A stretch of DNA of 64,000 nucleotides from Theobroma cacao (GCF_000208745.1 NC_030854.1:16549815-16613814); one strand, 5' to 3'; shown: positions 27,501 through 36,045, numbered from the stretch's first letter. Numbers and translations: made by a program. The notes: generated by a model from the letters alone, not told the origin.

Positions 27501-30500
27501 CCCTAATCGTTATCGGCGTTCGAGACTTGCGAGTGAACCAACCAAATCCAGAACAAGCCTTAATTGAGATTTTAGATAATTAAATCGAATGTTCTAATGC
27601 ATAAATAAATCGACTTACAATATTAATACCATCGTTTATTTAAACCAAATAAACAATTATAATTATGGTGTAGCAACCATATACAATATCCACGTTTAAC
27701 CAACTTCAAGATGGTTTCAACATCACACACAACCTCAAAGTTTTAGCAACTACATTTTCGATAGCTAATAATTTTGATAAGTCTTAACTATTTTACACAA
27801 CCTGACCCTTATGTAGCGGAGCGGCTCGAAGTGGAAGTCTAAAAGATGCCATTACCTACGTCGCAGCGAATCAAAATGCTGAGGCTATACATTTGAGCTG
27901 ATCACTTATTTGCAAAATGAAGATAAGGGGGTGAGTCTCACAAACTTAGTGATCATTGAATCCGTGAGCAGGGCGTAGATGAGAAATAAGCTAGAGTCAA
28001 AAAATTTGAATATTAAAACATAAAAGCATATATAAACAATTTAACTCAAAAGGAAGTTTTGTGCCTTACATGAAAACCAAGAATTTTAATGCAACATAAT
28101 CCTTTAACAATAAATGTGTCAAAATCAATGTAACTGAAAGATTTCCACCCTTGAAATTATTTGACAACTATGCTCAAATCAATCCAACATAAATACGCAT
28201 GCTCCCGTGAAGTCAAGCATTATCAAAGCTTATACACAAATTCGCAAATCACCTCATCTTCGAGGAGTTAAATACAAAGTCATAGTATAAATAGGGGAGT
28301 TGCGAAAAACTTATAATTCTCACCATACGAAAGAATACATGTTTGAAAACCCAAAAAGATACCACTCTCGAGTAAGTAATCATACCAATCAACTCATGGA
28401 CCTTTTTCCACGTAAGAACATCTTGGAGGTCCTCTTCTACCAGATTCCCACAACCATGACAATTTCGACGATGTTGGCCGACATAAAAAAATTCAGATGG
28501 TCACAACCACGCATAACAACTTGTGGCCTAACCACGTATATACATCACAGACCGTGGTCCCAGCCACGTCTAACAGCCCGTCGACGATCCAAAGGTTCTC
28601 TAGCTAAAGCTCACTTGTGCACAAGGGTCACACTATCACGATGTGACATTCGACTTACTCTCGAATCTCCCGGTTTGACAAAACGATTTAAAAGCAAATT
28701 GGGTTCTCAAAAGCTCATTTTAAAACTATTTCCATAATATCAATCATGGTAACATGATAAACTCGTTTGTAAGACTTTATAATGTAAAATCTTTGCATGC
28801 AGTTTAAATATCAAATCAACATGGTGAATATGTAATTTATTCATGAATGCATGTCACACAAACAATAAGGTACATTTTGACATAAACCGTGTTAAAAAGC
28901 TTGTTTCTCGATTTCTAAAGCCCTATACATAGGTAGTTAATATATACATATATACAAAACCTTTCTCAAAGCATGGCATTCACAAGCCTAACATTCTACC
29001 AACTCATGTTGTCTACAAATTGCATTTAAAGTAAACTGGCACGTTTATTGATCTTATATCGATATGTAGTTATGGAAATTTTGAAACAGACACCCTTTAC
29101 TCACCTTACAATAGCAAGACACTACGTCGCTATCGATTCAGGTGCGTATCTAGCTAATTCTACTTGTCGGTCACCGCCACGGCAAACTTTCCTCACACAC
29201 TTCTTAGCAACCATTCAAACTCAATATACTTAATTATTCACATGTACGGTAGCACTTCAATCAATGAATCATTAACCCAATTTCATATTTTTCATCAACA
29301 TTATTCACAATCATTTAACATGCAATCCACATACTTCCAATCGACCATAGCGCACACAACATAATGTACTCACATTGCATGCCCACCTTTCGGTTTTAGC
29401 TTGAATTCCACATATAGTTCACAATTTCCTCATATCTTCGGTTACCATTACTGCCACAAGCATAAGTTATTAATACACATCTCATTTTTCCTTTCTACTT
29501 GTGATTTCGAGATTAAAACACTTACACATTATTTTTCTAGCTCAAAATCATCATGCATTTCAAGATCCACCTATATGCATGCATCCGATTCTTGAATCTT
29601 TGAAGATTCTTACTACTACAAACAAAATCTCACATTATAATCGGTTTACAAGGCATGCATTCAAACAAAATGATAACTCTTACCTTCTTTAGCTTTAAAT
29701 CAGTAGGCCGAACCTCCCATGCCTTCTTAAAGCTCTAATAATGGCATGCAAGAGAAAACCTTTCAGTTTTTCTCCAATCTTCCCCAAAACCAAGCCTTTC
29801 TCCTTTCTCTTTTCTTTTTTCTCATTCCTTTCCTCTTTTTGTTTTCAAGGTCGATTTTTTTTCTTTTCTCTCAAAGGTACGAACCTCTCAAGGCAGAGTC
29901 ACTTGTTTGCTATTTCTTTGGTGTGAGCGGATATAACAAGGAATGAACTTGAAATGGCCTTGTGATAGTCTTCTTTTCTTTTCCTTTTCTTTCATGGGTG
30001 GATTGCCTAAAGCTTGGTAACTTTTGACATTTTTCTTTACATGTCATGCCATTCAATTCCTCACTTTGTTATTAACGTCACTTTCCATTGATGGCTTGTG
30101 CATGTAAGGTTTTCTTGTCCATTCCTTTATTCTTTGGTTAAATTACCTTGCCCATGCATTGATTCACATGGTTTTCTTTTTTGTTTATTTCATTTGCATT
30201 TCATTTCACATGCATTTCCTTTCATGCACCACTTTTTTCCTCCAATCACATTCCATGCTCAAGCTTCACTTTATATTTTATTTAATCATTCATTAATCTA
30301 TTCAAGTCACATGCTTTTCACATCTTTCTTTCCTCATTTGGCCACCTAATGCGCCAATCTTATTACATGCAAATAAACTTGGTCTTATGCTTTTTTTTAC
30401 TTCACATGATGGGGGTCTCATATGTTTCCCACTAACTCCTTTTTGCATTCTATAATTTGCATGTAATAGTAAATTCATATGCACATCTCATTATGCCACA

Positions 30501-32390
30501 TAATTTAACTTTCCTTGGTTATTTAATTTTCATTTAACTTTAAATATTAAAATTGCACATAAGTCTTCAAATTTTTTCTTATTTACCATGTACCCCTCCA
30601 AACGCTTCATCATTTATAATTTGGTCATTCCAATATTTATTTAATTTCAATTTTCTTCTATTTTTTTTCCTTTACACTTGTACAAATAAGATATAAAATT
30701 TGCACTTCACCAAGGTGTCATCATAATATTTAAATATATACTTACCCGCTTTTTCTTTATTTAATAAAGGCACACGGGCCCCACTCACTCCATTTTTCTT
30801 CAAAATTCTTCTTTATTTCTTCTACTCTACTTAGACTAGTCATATAGTCCTCTTTCATGATTAATTTCAACAATTGATAAAATATTAATATTTTAATATT
30901 ATCTTATTAATAAAATATTATTTTACTTCAAAATATTCTTTTTACCCGTTATCGCTTTTTGGCACTTAAATTTATGTCAATTGAGCTTTCGTCTTATCGA
31001 TAAGGTTTTATTAGATTCTATACGAAGGTACGAGGTGTTACAGTCTTTCCCTATATTAGCAAGGGACCTTTTTAGAGAAGTGAACATCTACTCTATTCAA
31101 AGCTTTTCTCTCCAGCCTTATTTTGCATGCTTCCCAATAATGCATTCCCTATCAAGGAGCATCCTTTTCCTCACCACTACCTAGCCTTGCCCTACCCACT
31201 TTTCCATCACCTGCCACCAGTACCTATTCTCTTTACGACTGACCATTCTTTTTCTCTACCTATTCTCTCTTTACGCATCCATAATACAGTGTGTTGCTTC
31301 CTCACCTACTTATCTTTACAGATAGAACTCTCCATATCTACAAATGTAGATATTAGATCTAGTAGGCTTGCACAAGGATGAAGCAAGGATCCATTCAGCC
31401 ACTCCCTCGATAATGGTTGAACTTGCACTTAGAGTAGGACACATCTATGATATGTGTGCAACTCCTACTAAGGGCATGCCATATACTTTCTTGATACAAA
31501 TCTTGGCTTAAACTTGCTAAAATGCCTAACTTGAGAATCTTGAAACTGTTGCTTCATGACAACTTTTCATGAAACACATACCATTATAAAGGCTTTCAGG
31601 AGATGTGGAAAGTCTCCACATTCGAACAATATTAGCCTCATATTGGTCACTTAGCAATGGGGCAGTCAAATATAAGCGTCATGTTTAAGCTAACATGATT
31701 ACTTGCACCTCATTGCTGCAGTAAATTGATATAAAATGTCTCATCCTGCATGCCTCAAAGTATCATAGCTATCATCATGTGAGAGGAAAGTAGATGTACT
31801 GTGTAAGATGAAAGCTGATGTAGTAGCTTGTAGAAGTAAATCCATAGACATGTTAAGTGATAGAAAAGAAAGCAGAGAATCTGTCTTCTACTGTTGGGAA
31901 CGCAATGCATATTACATTCGATACATAAGTAGGTACATGTTAGAGTTTGCTAAAATCTATGATTGATCGGTCCATACCTGTCAGAAATTCAGGTCCAATT
32001 GAGAGAGCTTAATATGAGTTAACTTTCTGCCTTATGTGGAAACTTTAGGTAAATTTAAATGCAATACAGCATAGAATTAAAATTTGTTGTACTATGTGAT
32101 CAGTCTTAGGTGAAAGCATTTGATTAGTCAAAGGGGAGGGAGTTTTGAGCAAAGTAGTGTGCTATTTACCATAGTGTTTATATCTGATTTTCCTTGTTCC
32201 ATCTCTCTCTCTCTCTCTTAAATCTTTTAACTAGATTGACAAAGTTGCTACTTGAAACAGCTTTGATACAAGGTTTTGTTGATATGCAGGTGATCAAATG
32301 GTTTTCTTCGCCTTAAACATGATTGAAGTGATTGGACTGCTCATGACCTTTAAGCCTTTCCTAATACCACCTGACGACACTGTTTTGTAG
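6386..32390 (+). CDS. ZIFL1: ZINC-INDUCED FACILITATOR-LIKE MFS transporter, 17 exons, 490 aa
   Basis: The spliced product is a 490-residue major facilitator superfamily transporter. Family signatures seen: CPGC at residues 19-22 (cytosolic N-terminus), [11 protein letters not shown] at 98-108 (MFS loop 2-3 signature), and PETLHIH at 233-239 at the start of the hydrophilic central loop (about 233-280), followed by the second helix bundle and a short C-terminus ending IPPDDTVL. Length matches the family (roughly 480-490). In known plants, ZIF1 works at the tonoplast in zinc tolerance with nicotianamine, ZIFL1 isoforms affect auxin and potassium handling, and grass relatives export phytosiderophores; which of these applies here is not decided by the sequence, so the symbol is family-level. 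Every intron is GT-AG, and the phases add up to an open frame ending at TAG 32388-32390. An in-frame stop at 6380 precedes the ATG. Introns total about 24.5 kb and are loaded with retroelements, yet no coding lesion is seen. Confidence 0.95.
6615..6655 (+). CDS. ZIFL1: ZIFL exon 2 (residues 50-63)
   Basis: Acceptor tttttgcag|ctttgcc, donor atg|gtacgc. It encodes [14 protein letters not shown], completing helix 1. A 41-nt micro-exon that restores phase 0. Confidence 0.93.
6656..7188 (+). other. ZIFL intron 2
   Basis: About 530 bp of ordinary intron sequence; I see no repeat or gene in it. The minus-strand ORF at 6833-7027 has no family resemblance. Confidence 0.7.
7189..7249 (+). CDS. ZIFL1: ZIFL exon 3 (residues 64-83, part of 84)
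   Basis: Acceptor ttatacag|ataagg, donor gtag|gtaagc. It encodes [20 protein letters not shown], the loop into helix 2, as in family members. Confidence 0.93.
7348..7450 (+). CDS. ZIFL1: ZIFL exon 4 (residues 84-117, part of 118)
   Basis: It encodes helix 2 and the MFS signature [11 protein letters not shown]. The donor chosen is tcagt|gtcagt at 7451; GT dinucleotides also occur at 7449, 7455 and 7461, but only 7451 joins exon 5 in frame with the expected [10 protein letters not shown]. Confidence 0.92.
7609..7711 (+). CDS. ZIFL1: ZIFL exon 5 (residues 118-152)
   Basis: Acceptor tgtctcag|ggttat, donor atgagg|gtatgt. It encodes [13 protein letters not shown] through LCGILGPMR, helices 3-4 of the MFS fold. 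Exits in phase 0. Confidence 0.93.
7712..10219 (+). other. ZIFL intron 5 (2.5 kb)
   Basis: No open coding pattern, no TG...CA LTR pair and no tandem repeat were recognised. It is mostly T-rich intron sequence. Confidence 0.6.
10220..10273 (+). CDS. ZIFL1: ZIFL exon 6 (residues 153-170)
   Basis: Acceptor gtgtccag|gcatat, donor tccatt|gtaaga. It encodes [18 protein letters not shown], the conserved loop after helix 4. In phase 0 on both sides. Confidence 0.93.
10348..10410 (+). CDS. ZIFL1: ZIFL exon 7 (residues 171-191)
   Basis: Acceptor attttag|attagc, donor gcgcag|gtatgt. It encodes [21 protein letters not shown], helix 5. Phase 0 on both sides. Confidence 0.93.
10411..11364 (+). other. ZIFL intron 7
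   Basis: About 950 bp. The segment near 11078-11180 (a short text containing 'caattggcaataggtgga') recurs in degenerate form near 13735-13830 in intron 9, so a small dispersed repeat is likely. Nothing else was recognised. Confidence 0.5.
11365..11414 (+). CDS. ZIFL1: ZIFL exon 8 (residues 192-207, part of 208)
   Basis: It encodes [16 protein letters not shown]. The acceptor is atatggaag|cctgcg with a poor pyrimidine tract, so it may be a weak site. The donor is ggag|gtaagc. Skipping this 50-nt exon would shift the frame. Confidence 0.9.
11529..11604 (+). CDS. ZIFL1: ZIFL exon 9 (residues 208-233)
   Basis: Acceptor tattgcag|gttccc, donor cttcca|gtatgt. It encodes [20 protein letters not shown] through SLP, helix 6 and the first residue of the PETLHIH motif. 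Confidence 0.93.
12716..12795. repeat. Direct duplication, first copy
   Basis: Matches the segment at about 13602-13685 across 'cactgattaagacaaccttt', 'acacctct' and 'cccttcattgct'. Probably two copies of an unresolved small element or a local duplication. Confidence 0.6.
13602..13685. repeat. Direct duplication, second copy
   Basis: Second copy of the block at 12716-12795, about 890 bp downstream in the same intron. Confidence 0.6.
14281..14493 (+). CDS. ZIFL1: ZIFL exon 10 (residues 234-304), central loop
   Basis: Acceptor tttgttgcag|gagaca, donor gctgag|gtaact. The largest exon: it encodes ETLHIH, the charged central cytosolic loop (about 45 residues, poorly conserved in the family), then [20 protein letters not shown] and DMAYAE of helix 7. 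Confidence 0.94.
15000..15260 (-). pseudogene. LINE (non-LTR retrotransposon) C-terminal fragment
   Basis: The minus-strand reading 15226-15035 gives [19 protein letters not shown] followed by [13 protein letters not shown]. This matches the conserved tail of plant LINE reverse transcriptase ORFs (the LRWFGHVxRRP...GRPKKTW signature). No upstream reverse transcriptase domain is present, so it is a 5'-truncated relic. Edges are approximate. Confidence 0.8.
15660..15960. promoter_or_regulatory. Array of paired AGTCGACTCA-like palindromes
   Basis: At least eight near copies of AGTC(G/A)ACTCA occur. Pairs: AGTCCACTCA then AGTTGACTGA (21 bp start to start), AGTCGACTCA then AGTCAACTCA (22), AGTAGACTCG then AGTGGACTCA (21), and AGTCAAGTCA then AGTTGACTCA (21). 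The array lies upstream of the TATAAAAGG box of the same LTR once the fold-back insert is removed. Confidence 0.75.
16038..17129. mobile_element. Fold-back (long inverted repeat) element, about 1.1 kb
   Basis: The left end ('ggtccctttacccttgtg', 'tttagtccctttattcc', 'aatttgaagcaatgtag') is repeated in reverse complement at the right end. The inverted repeats continue inward through 'gcatccaatttaa', the TGACGTGGCA runs and the 'ggttcgaa' segment to an A/T-rich centre near 16600. The whole unit is close to a 0.5-kb-arm hairpin. There is no transposase ORF, and no clear target duplication was found. It resembles non-autonomous fold-back or Mutator-like hairpin elements; the class is not settled. 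Confidence 0.75.
17715..17802 (+). CDS. ZIFL1: ZIFL exon 11 (residues 305-333, part of 334)
   Basis: Acceptor attctgcag|attttc, donor tttcag|gtgtgt. It encodes [19 protein letters not shown] and the following [10 protein letters not shown], the helix 7-8 connection. Confidence 0.94.
17803..18650 (+). other. ZIFL intron 11
   Basis: About 850 bp; nothing recognised beyond ordinary intron sequence with a T/C-rich tract before the acceptor. Confidence 0.7.
18651..18736 (+). CDS. ZIFL1: ZIFL exon 12 (residues 334-362)
   Basis: Acceptor aactgtcag|gctgtg, donor ggagcg|gtattt. It encodes [20 protein letters not shown] and PVMISRLGA, helix 8. Confidence 0.94.
18815..18922 (+). CDS. ZIFL1: ZIFL exon 13 (residues 363-398)
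   Basis: Acceptor tttgtag|gtcttg, donor ctctct|gtaagt. It encodes [20 protein letters not shown] through SVLKNVLS, helices 9-10. Confidence 0.94.
18923..20647 (+). other. ZIFL intron 13 (1.7 kb)
   Basis: No mobile element was resolved. It contains a short CA run near 20166-20179. No coding evidence. Confidence 0.6.
20648..20692 (+). CDS. ZIFL1: ZIFL exon 14 (residues 399-413)
   Basis: Acceptor taatcag|gtatca, donor gctgtg|gtaatt. It encodes [15 protein letters not shown]. In-frame 45-nt exon, so its skipping would remove 15 residues without a frameshift. Confidence 0.92.
20816..20904 (+). CDS. ZIFL1: ZIFL exon 15 (residues 414-442, part of 443)
   Basis: Acceptor gatatcag|actcaa, donor tcact|gtaagt. 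It encodes [20 protein letters not shown] and AVGPAAGGS, the helix 11 region typical of the family. Confidence 0.94.
20905..22588 (+). other. ZIFL intron 15 (1.7 kb)
   Basis: It contains a purine-rich stretch at about 21415-21600 (whose minus-strand ORFs are compositional) and a 72-bp direct duplication at about 21822-21940. No gene. Confidence 0.6.
21822..21940. repeat. Tandem duplication, period about 72 bp, under two copies
   Basis: The text 'gaaaattggggatatagcac' occurs twice with 'aagcc(t/c)tga' before it, the two copies starting near 21822 and 21894. Confidence 0.75.
22589..22632 (+). CDS. ZIFL1: ZIFL exon 16 (residues 443-457, part of 458)
   Basis: Acceptor ttttgcag|cttttc, donor ttccag|gtaaaa. 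It encodes [15 protein letters not shown]. It is followed by the 9.66-kb intron 16 that carries the inverted-LTR composite. Confidence 0.93.
23241..23404. repeat. Direct repeat, left copy
   Basis: Aligns with 24618-24781 across 'tgtcatcatata', 'gaattaattcttac/atctttggtctaat' type text and 'gattctaaagtta'. About 164 bp, moderately diverged. Confidence 0.8.
23530..24110. other. Region rich in 'aaggggt'/'acccctt' words
   Basis: Many short G- and C-run words (ggggt, acccctt, gctaccccttc) in both orientations give a patchwork of small inverted repeats. It lies between the two direct repeats. No coding pattern. Confidence 0.5.
24618..24781. repeat. Direct repeat, right copy
   Basis: Right partner of the repeat at 23241-23404; the pair flanks about 1.2 kb. 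Confidence 0.8.
24982..26720 (+). repeat. Left inverted arm: 5' part of LTR A, plus orientation
   Basis: Starts TGTAACATCCGATATCCTCG and pairs with the right end of the composite throughout, losing similarity just after 'tatggattgcat' near 26720. Short ORFs within it (25154, 26012 and the minus ones) are LTR shadows. Confidence 0.85.
26721..27486 (-). repeat. Internal leader fragment with tRNA-type primer-binding site
   Basis: On the minus strand the LTR terminus at 27487 is followed after three bases by TTGGCATCAAAGC (27471-27483), close to the TGGTATCAGAGC initiator-methionine tRNA primer site of plant LTR elements. This fixes the LTR at 27487-31042 as a minus-strand 5' LTR. No coding frame survives. 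Confidence 0.7.
27487..31042 (-). repeat. Full LTR of family A (A1), 3.56 kb
   Basis: Bounded by TGTAACG at 27487 and TGTTACA at 31042. It shares with the solo copy A2 the segment 'aagggggtgagtctcacaaa' (27926 region versus 57803) and the stretch around 29080-29220 versus 59085-59240. The plus ORF at 28300-28737 is not a recognised protein. Confidence 0.85.
31048..32202 (+). other. Distal part of intron 16
   Basis: No repeat pair and no coding pattern were recognised; the short ORFs at 31127-31381 have no family match. Confidence 0.6.
32203..32219. repeat. (CT)n microsatellite near the last acceptor
   Basis: About eight CT units, 70 bp before the exon 17 acceptor. Confidence 0.8.
32290..32390 (+). 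CDS. ZIFL1: ZIFL exon 17 (residues 458-490 and stop)
   Basis: Acceptor gatatgcag|gtgatc, downstream of a TC-rich tract. It encodes the last helix ([18 protein letters not shown]) and the tail [12 protein letters not shown], ending at TAG. Confidence 0.94.
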
Positions 32391-33610
32391 TAGTTTTATT
32401 TTGTTTTGACTTCCATAAAATTATCTTCGTCAGTAGCCAGCTCCTCTTTGAATGCAACAATATAAACAAATAGACTTGTGCTTGGCTATGGAAGGCGTTG
32501 CTTTGGACTTCTAACAGCATTTGCTTTCTCATGGTCGAGTGTCACCCATGGAAAACTATTTGGTGTGTTATTTATTTATTTATTTTCTTCTAGTGGTTAG
32601 TTGAAATGTCTTATAGTGGATAGAGCATTTTCCTTTTTTGTGGATATGTAGTGAAGTCCTTTGCTTGATGCATGGATAGTCTCAAATGATGCCATGCGTG
32701 CAAATATTTATTAACAACTCAAATTTCGAAATTAAATTATAAATATTTTCTATCATTTTTGTGCAAACAGATTGAATTTCTCAATTTTTACAATTTAATA
32801 GCTATAATTTCAAATTTGAAATTGGTAAAAATTTCTAATTATTTATCCAAAATGAATACATAATGGAAATTTATCATTAAGGATGCAAACATAAAAAAAA
32901 ATGTTGCCACCCCTAAGGAGATATCTCTCACACTATATTCTTTAACTAAAGGCATCTATTAGGGCTGAAAAATTTGACTAACATGGGAAAACTTGTCTGA
33001 TTTGCTTGGACGTGAACTTAATCAAAATTGATTTGATCAGAAGAAACAATCCAGTCTTGCTCTATCCAATTTGAATCGATTCAAATTTGAATCAACCTAA
33101 ATTCAAAATAATCGAATCCTAAATTAATCTGAATTCAAATGATCTGAAAATTTTAATTTGAAATAGTTCGAACTTTAATTTAGTAACATTTATTTGTTTT
33201 CTTTTGAATACTAAGTGGATTAAAATTAATAAATATGCTATAAAGTATTTACTTTATTAGTATTGTAAGAGATAATAAAATATTATTTAATTAAAAATAA
33301 TAATTATAATATAAATTATTAGCCTTGAATAATTGAATAAGATTTTAAGAAAAATAAAATAAAATTCCTTTCTTTACTCTTCCATTTTGTGATTTTTATA
33401 TAATATTGATTGTTTCAAGGTCTTTGTTGTGATTAGAAGAGGAGTAAAAAGGCAAGTTTTTTTTTATTTTTTATAATTAAAATAAAATTTTACAATTATA
33501 TATCATACACAAAATATTTAATAGCCACTTTACTTTTTCAAATAAAGCTTTTAGTAGAACCCATTATAACATGAGTTTATATTTGATGCATTATAAATGT
33601 ATAATTTCTA
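32391..33610 (+). other. 3' UTR and downstream flank of the transporter
   Basis: The first few hundred bases after TAG should hold the 3' UTR; a TTAT-rich run near 32565-32587 and AT-rich sequence follow, but I cannot fix a polyadenylation site. The 33000-33150 part is a dense 'attcaaa/tttgaat' word patch. No gene. Confidence 0.5.
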
Positions 33611-34178
33611 TACACTGTCAGGGTATAAGATTATGTCACCTCATTGAAAAATAAATTTAAAATTTTAAGAGATTTAAAAATAAATATTATTAATTGTTTT
33701 AAAAAAATGAAAAAGAGATAAACAATTTTTTTGTCTCTTTATGAACATATAAACCCAAAAAACAACTTCAAACAAAAATTTGTAAAAAAAAATCCATTTT
33801 TTTCTTTACAACGTGAGACCCACAAGATTATTACGTTGAAACTTCAAAACGATGTCTTTATAGTGTGAGTTTCAAAGGTGTTTGGAAAATCCTTTTTTGT
33901 TAATCAAATAAAAGTGATAAATAAACAATCACAATATATAGAAAATGGTAGATTAAGAAGAAGACTGAAATGAATACTATCTTTAAGAATCAAAATTAAG
34001 AATTTAAAGTTTTGAAATTATAGCAAGAGAAAAAGAACAAGAGAAGAAGAAGAAATTAGCTGAGATGGAGTTACAGAGAGAAAAAATTATTTTTATTTTT
34101 TAGAGTTGAATTTTTTTTTTCAGTGAGGTGGCATTTTTTGATGCCTTGGCAGTGTATGAGAGCTATACACTATACTGA
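33611..34178. mobile_element. Short terminal-inverted-repeat element (MITE-like)
   Basis: ATACACTGTCAGGG followed by 'atgtcacctcattgaaaaa' on the left is matched in reverse complement by 'tttttcagtgaggtggcat' and 'ccttggcagtgtat' on the right, giving imperfect terminal inverted repeats of about 40 bp around 570 bp of AT-rich DNA. No transposase. Target duplication not clear. Confidence 0.65.
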
Positions 34179-34440
34179 TTGGTTTTGGGTGGAGAGATTG
34201 GAAGTACAAGTTCCTTCTTTACTAGTTGAATTACATGAATCTTTGACCAAAAATGAAATTGCTCAAGCACGTTTAAGTTGGGATCAAAGAGTGGTTTAGC
34301 ACAAGAAAATCCAAAAATTTATTGAGTGATAGAGTTAATATATACCTTATAAATCAATTAGTTGGGTATAAAATTGCATTATTATTATTCTAACCATATG
34401 ATTTAAATAAAACTTTATTTATTTTTATGTTTATAATTGT

Positions 34441-34541
34441 CATTATTAATTATAAGATAAAGTCCATGAAATTAGATATGTTTTGTACAAAGAAATTATA
34501 AAGTGTTCTAATTATAAGATCTTTATTACGTCAAAACATAA
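34441..34541. repeat. Direct repeat, left copy
   Basis: Aligns with 35062-35163 across 'ttataagataaag', 'agaaattataa(a/t)gtgtt' and following text; the pair flanks about 520 bp and may be the remains of a small LTR-type element. Confidence 0.55.
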
Positions 34542-35061
34542 TTTCTAGATTCTCCTGGTCAATACTTTATCAAAGATTGAGTATTGATAAAATTGAAAAA
34601 CAGACATACAGTTATGTTCTTCATTCATGTAGTGAGCAATTGATCTCATTGGTTGACATATGGGGATACTTGTGGATGCTTATTATATGAACAAGGTCAT
34701 TAAACATGACCTACCATGAGAATTTTATTTGATATGTCACTTAAGTGACTATTGAAATAAATTCTCATGTGATAGTTATGTAAGTGGTTCTCAAACTTAA
34801 GATTATCAGGTGGCCTTATGTGTGGAGTACTATAATTTGATATAATCTTTAGTGACCTAACCAAGGACACTCATAAGGAATTGACATGTAGTGTAGTATG
34901 AAACACGTGAAAGCAAAAGAATGATTAATAAAAGATATATCATCTTAACTTTTATTAAAGGGTATCTAATACAATCAATGTGTGCCTTGTAGGCCAATGG
35001 ACATGTTTTATAGAAAATAAATTGACTTTGATTTTATGCATTACAATAATAAAAGATTTCT

Positions 35062-35163
35062 TTTCACATATTTATTACTTATAAGATAAAGCCCTTGGAA
35101 TGAATATTTCGTGCTTAGAAATTATAATGTGTTTTACTTATGAAATCCTCACTGTGTTATACT
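35062..35163. repeat. Direct repeat, right copy
   Basis: Right partner of 34441-34541. Confidence 0.55.
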
Positions 35164-35323
35164 TAAAGTTTGCTTTGACATCTTACCCTTGAAGCTCGAT
35201 CCTAAGACAAAATGAAGGAAATGTGAAGGAAGCCTAGAGAATAGACATTGGGCAAGCTAAGCTCGATTCTAAAAGGAAGCAAAAATTGACAAAGAGCCAT
35301 TAAAAGCTTGAAGAATCGACCTT

Positions 35324-36043
35324 TGTTGACTCTATGCATTTTTCATGATAACAAAACATTCCATATTCATTGATGTGTAACTTCGCTACTTAAGTGTGCA
35401 AGATAAAGTTTAATTCTCTTAATAAATTTGATGATTAAAGGCAAGTCAAGAAGCTTGCTCACTTAGAAGATGAGTTAATTAGTTAAAGAGGCAAAGAAGA
35501 AAGGACTTAGGGAAAATAGAATATTATTAACTAATTAATGAGAAGCCTCAATCAATTAAGGTAAATCTGGGCATTATATAAAAGTGAGATAGAAAAGGTT
35601 TAATCGGTTAGTACTAACTTGATTGTATACATCTTTGATCAACAAGGGTGATCAATTGTTCTTTTTTTTTCTTCTTAATTCTTGGTTGATTAGAGTGTGC
35701 GGAGCACTCTAATATTTATTGCAAAGGATTAGAGCTTGTGCTAGCAGCTCACCTCATAAAAGCTCACTGGAAGTTGCTAATTCAGTTGGTTTAGTGAAGT
35801 TAAGTTGAAAATTCTTGATTGGTAGATCAAGGTAATGGATGTAGGTCAAGGAACCGAACCACTATAAATATTTGTGTTTTGTCCACTTCTCTCTACCTTC
35901 TCCTTACTTGGTGCCTTTTAACCTTAACAAGTTTCAAACCTTCTATTTCATATTGTACAAAAAGTTTTTCTAGCTCAAGAGCTGTCTTCAAAAATATTTG
36001 TAAGTGCTATTCACTCCCCTCTAACTCTCCATTGGGACCAACA
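35324..36043 (+). repeat. 5' LTR of a decayed Copia element
   Basis: Starts TGTTGACTCTATGC, has TATATAAAAG at about 35577-35586, and ends CCATTGGGACCAACA, followed by a primer site. It is similar in its first ~300 bp to the LTR at 40502 but clearly diverged. It contains TAACTAATTA/CAATCAATTA paired motifs (near 35529-35560) just upstream of the TATA-like box. Confidence 0.8.
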
Positions 36044-36045
36044 AG

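Larger units (their letters stand above)
24982..31042. mobile_element. Inverted-LTR retroelement composite in intron 16
   Basis: The unit begins TGTAACATCC and ends GGTGTTACA and is bounded by the direct repeat GTCTT (24977-24981 and 31043-31047), as expected for one integrase-type insertion. Its first 1.74 kb (24982-26720) is the reverse complement of its last 1.74 kb (about 29300-31042). On the minus strand it reads: full LTR (31042 to 27487), primer-binding site, about 770 bp of internal leader, then an inverted 5' part of the LTR. A normal element would have direct LTRs. No gag or pol remains. It belongs to LTR family A (see 57387-60690). Confidence 0.8.
22633..32289 (+). other. ZIFL intron 16 (9.66 kb)
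   Basis: It runs from the donor ccag|gtaaaa to the acceptor tgcag|gtgatc. It contains a 160-bp direct repeat pair (about 23241 and 24618) around a region rich in short 'aaggggt' words, then the 6.06-kb inverted-LTR composite (24982-31042), then about 1.2 kb of plain sequence with a (CT)n tract near 32203-32219. No host exon was found inside. Confidence 0.85.

Noticed and set aside
28300..28737. 145-residue plus-strand ORF
   Set aside because: It lies wholly within LTR A1, has no recognisable domain, and the matching region of A2 is not open in the same way.
24975..31049. Mutator-like transposon with long terminal inverted repeats (7-bp repeat AGTCTTT if the ends are shifted by one base)
   Set aside because: The arms are LTR family A sequence, a tRNA primer site adjoins the right LTR, and TG...CA ends with a 5-bp duplication fit retroviral-type integration better.
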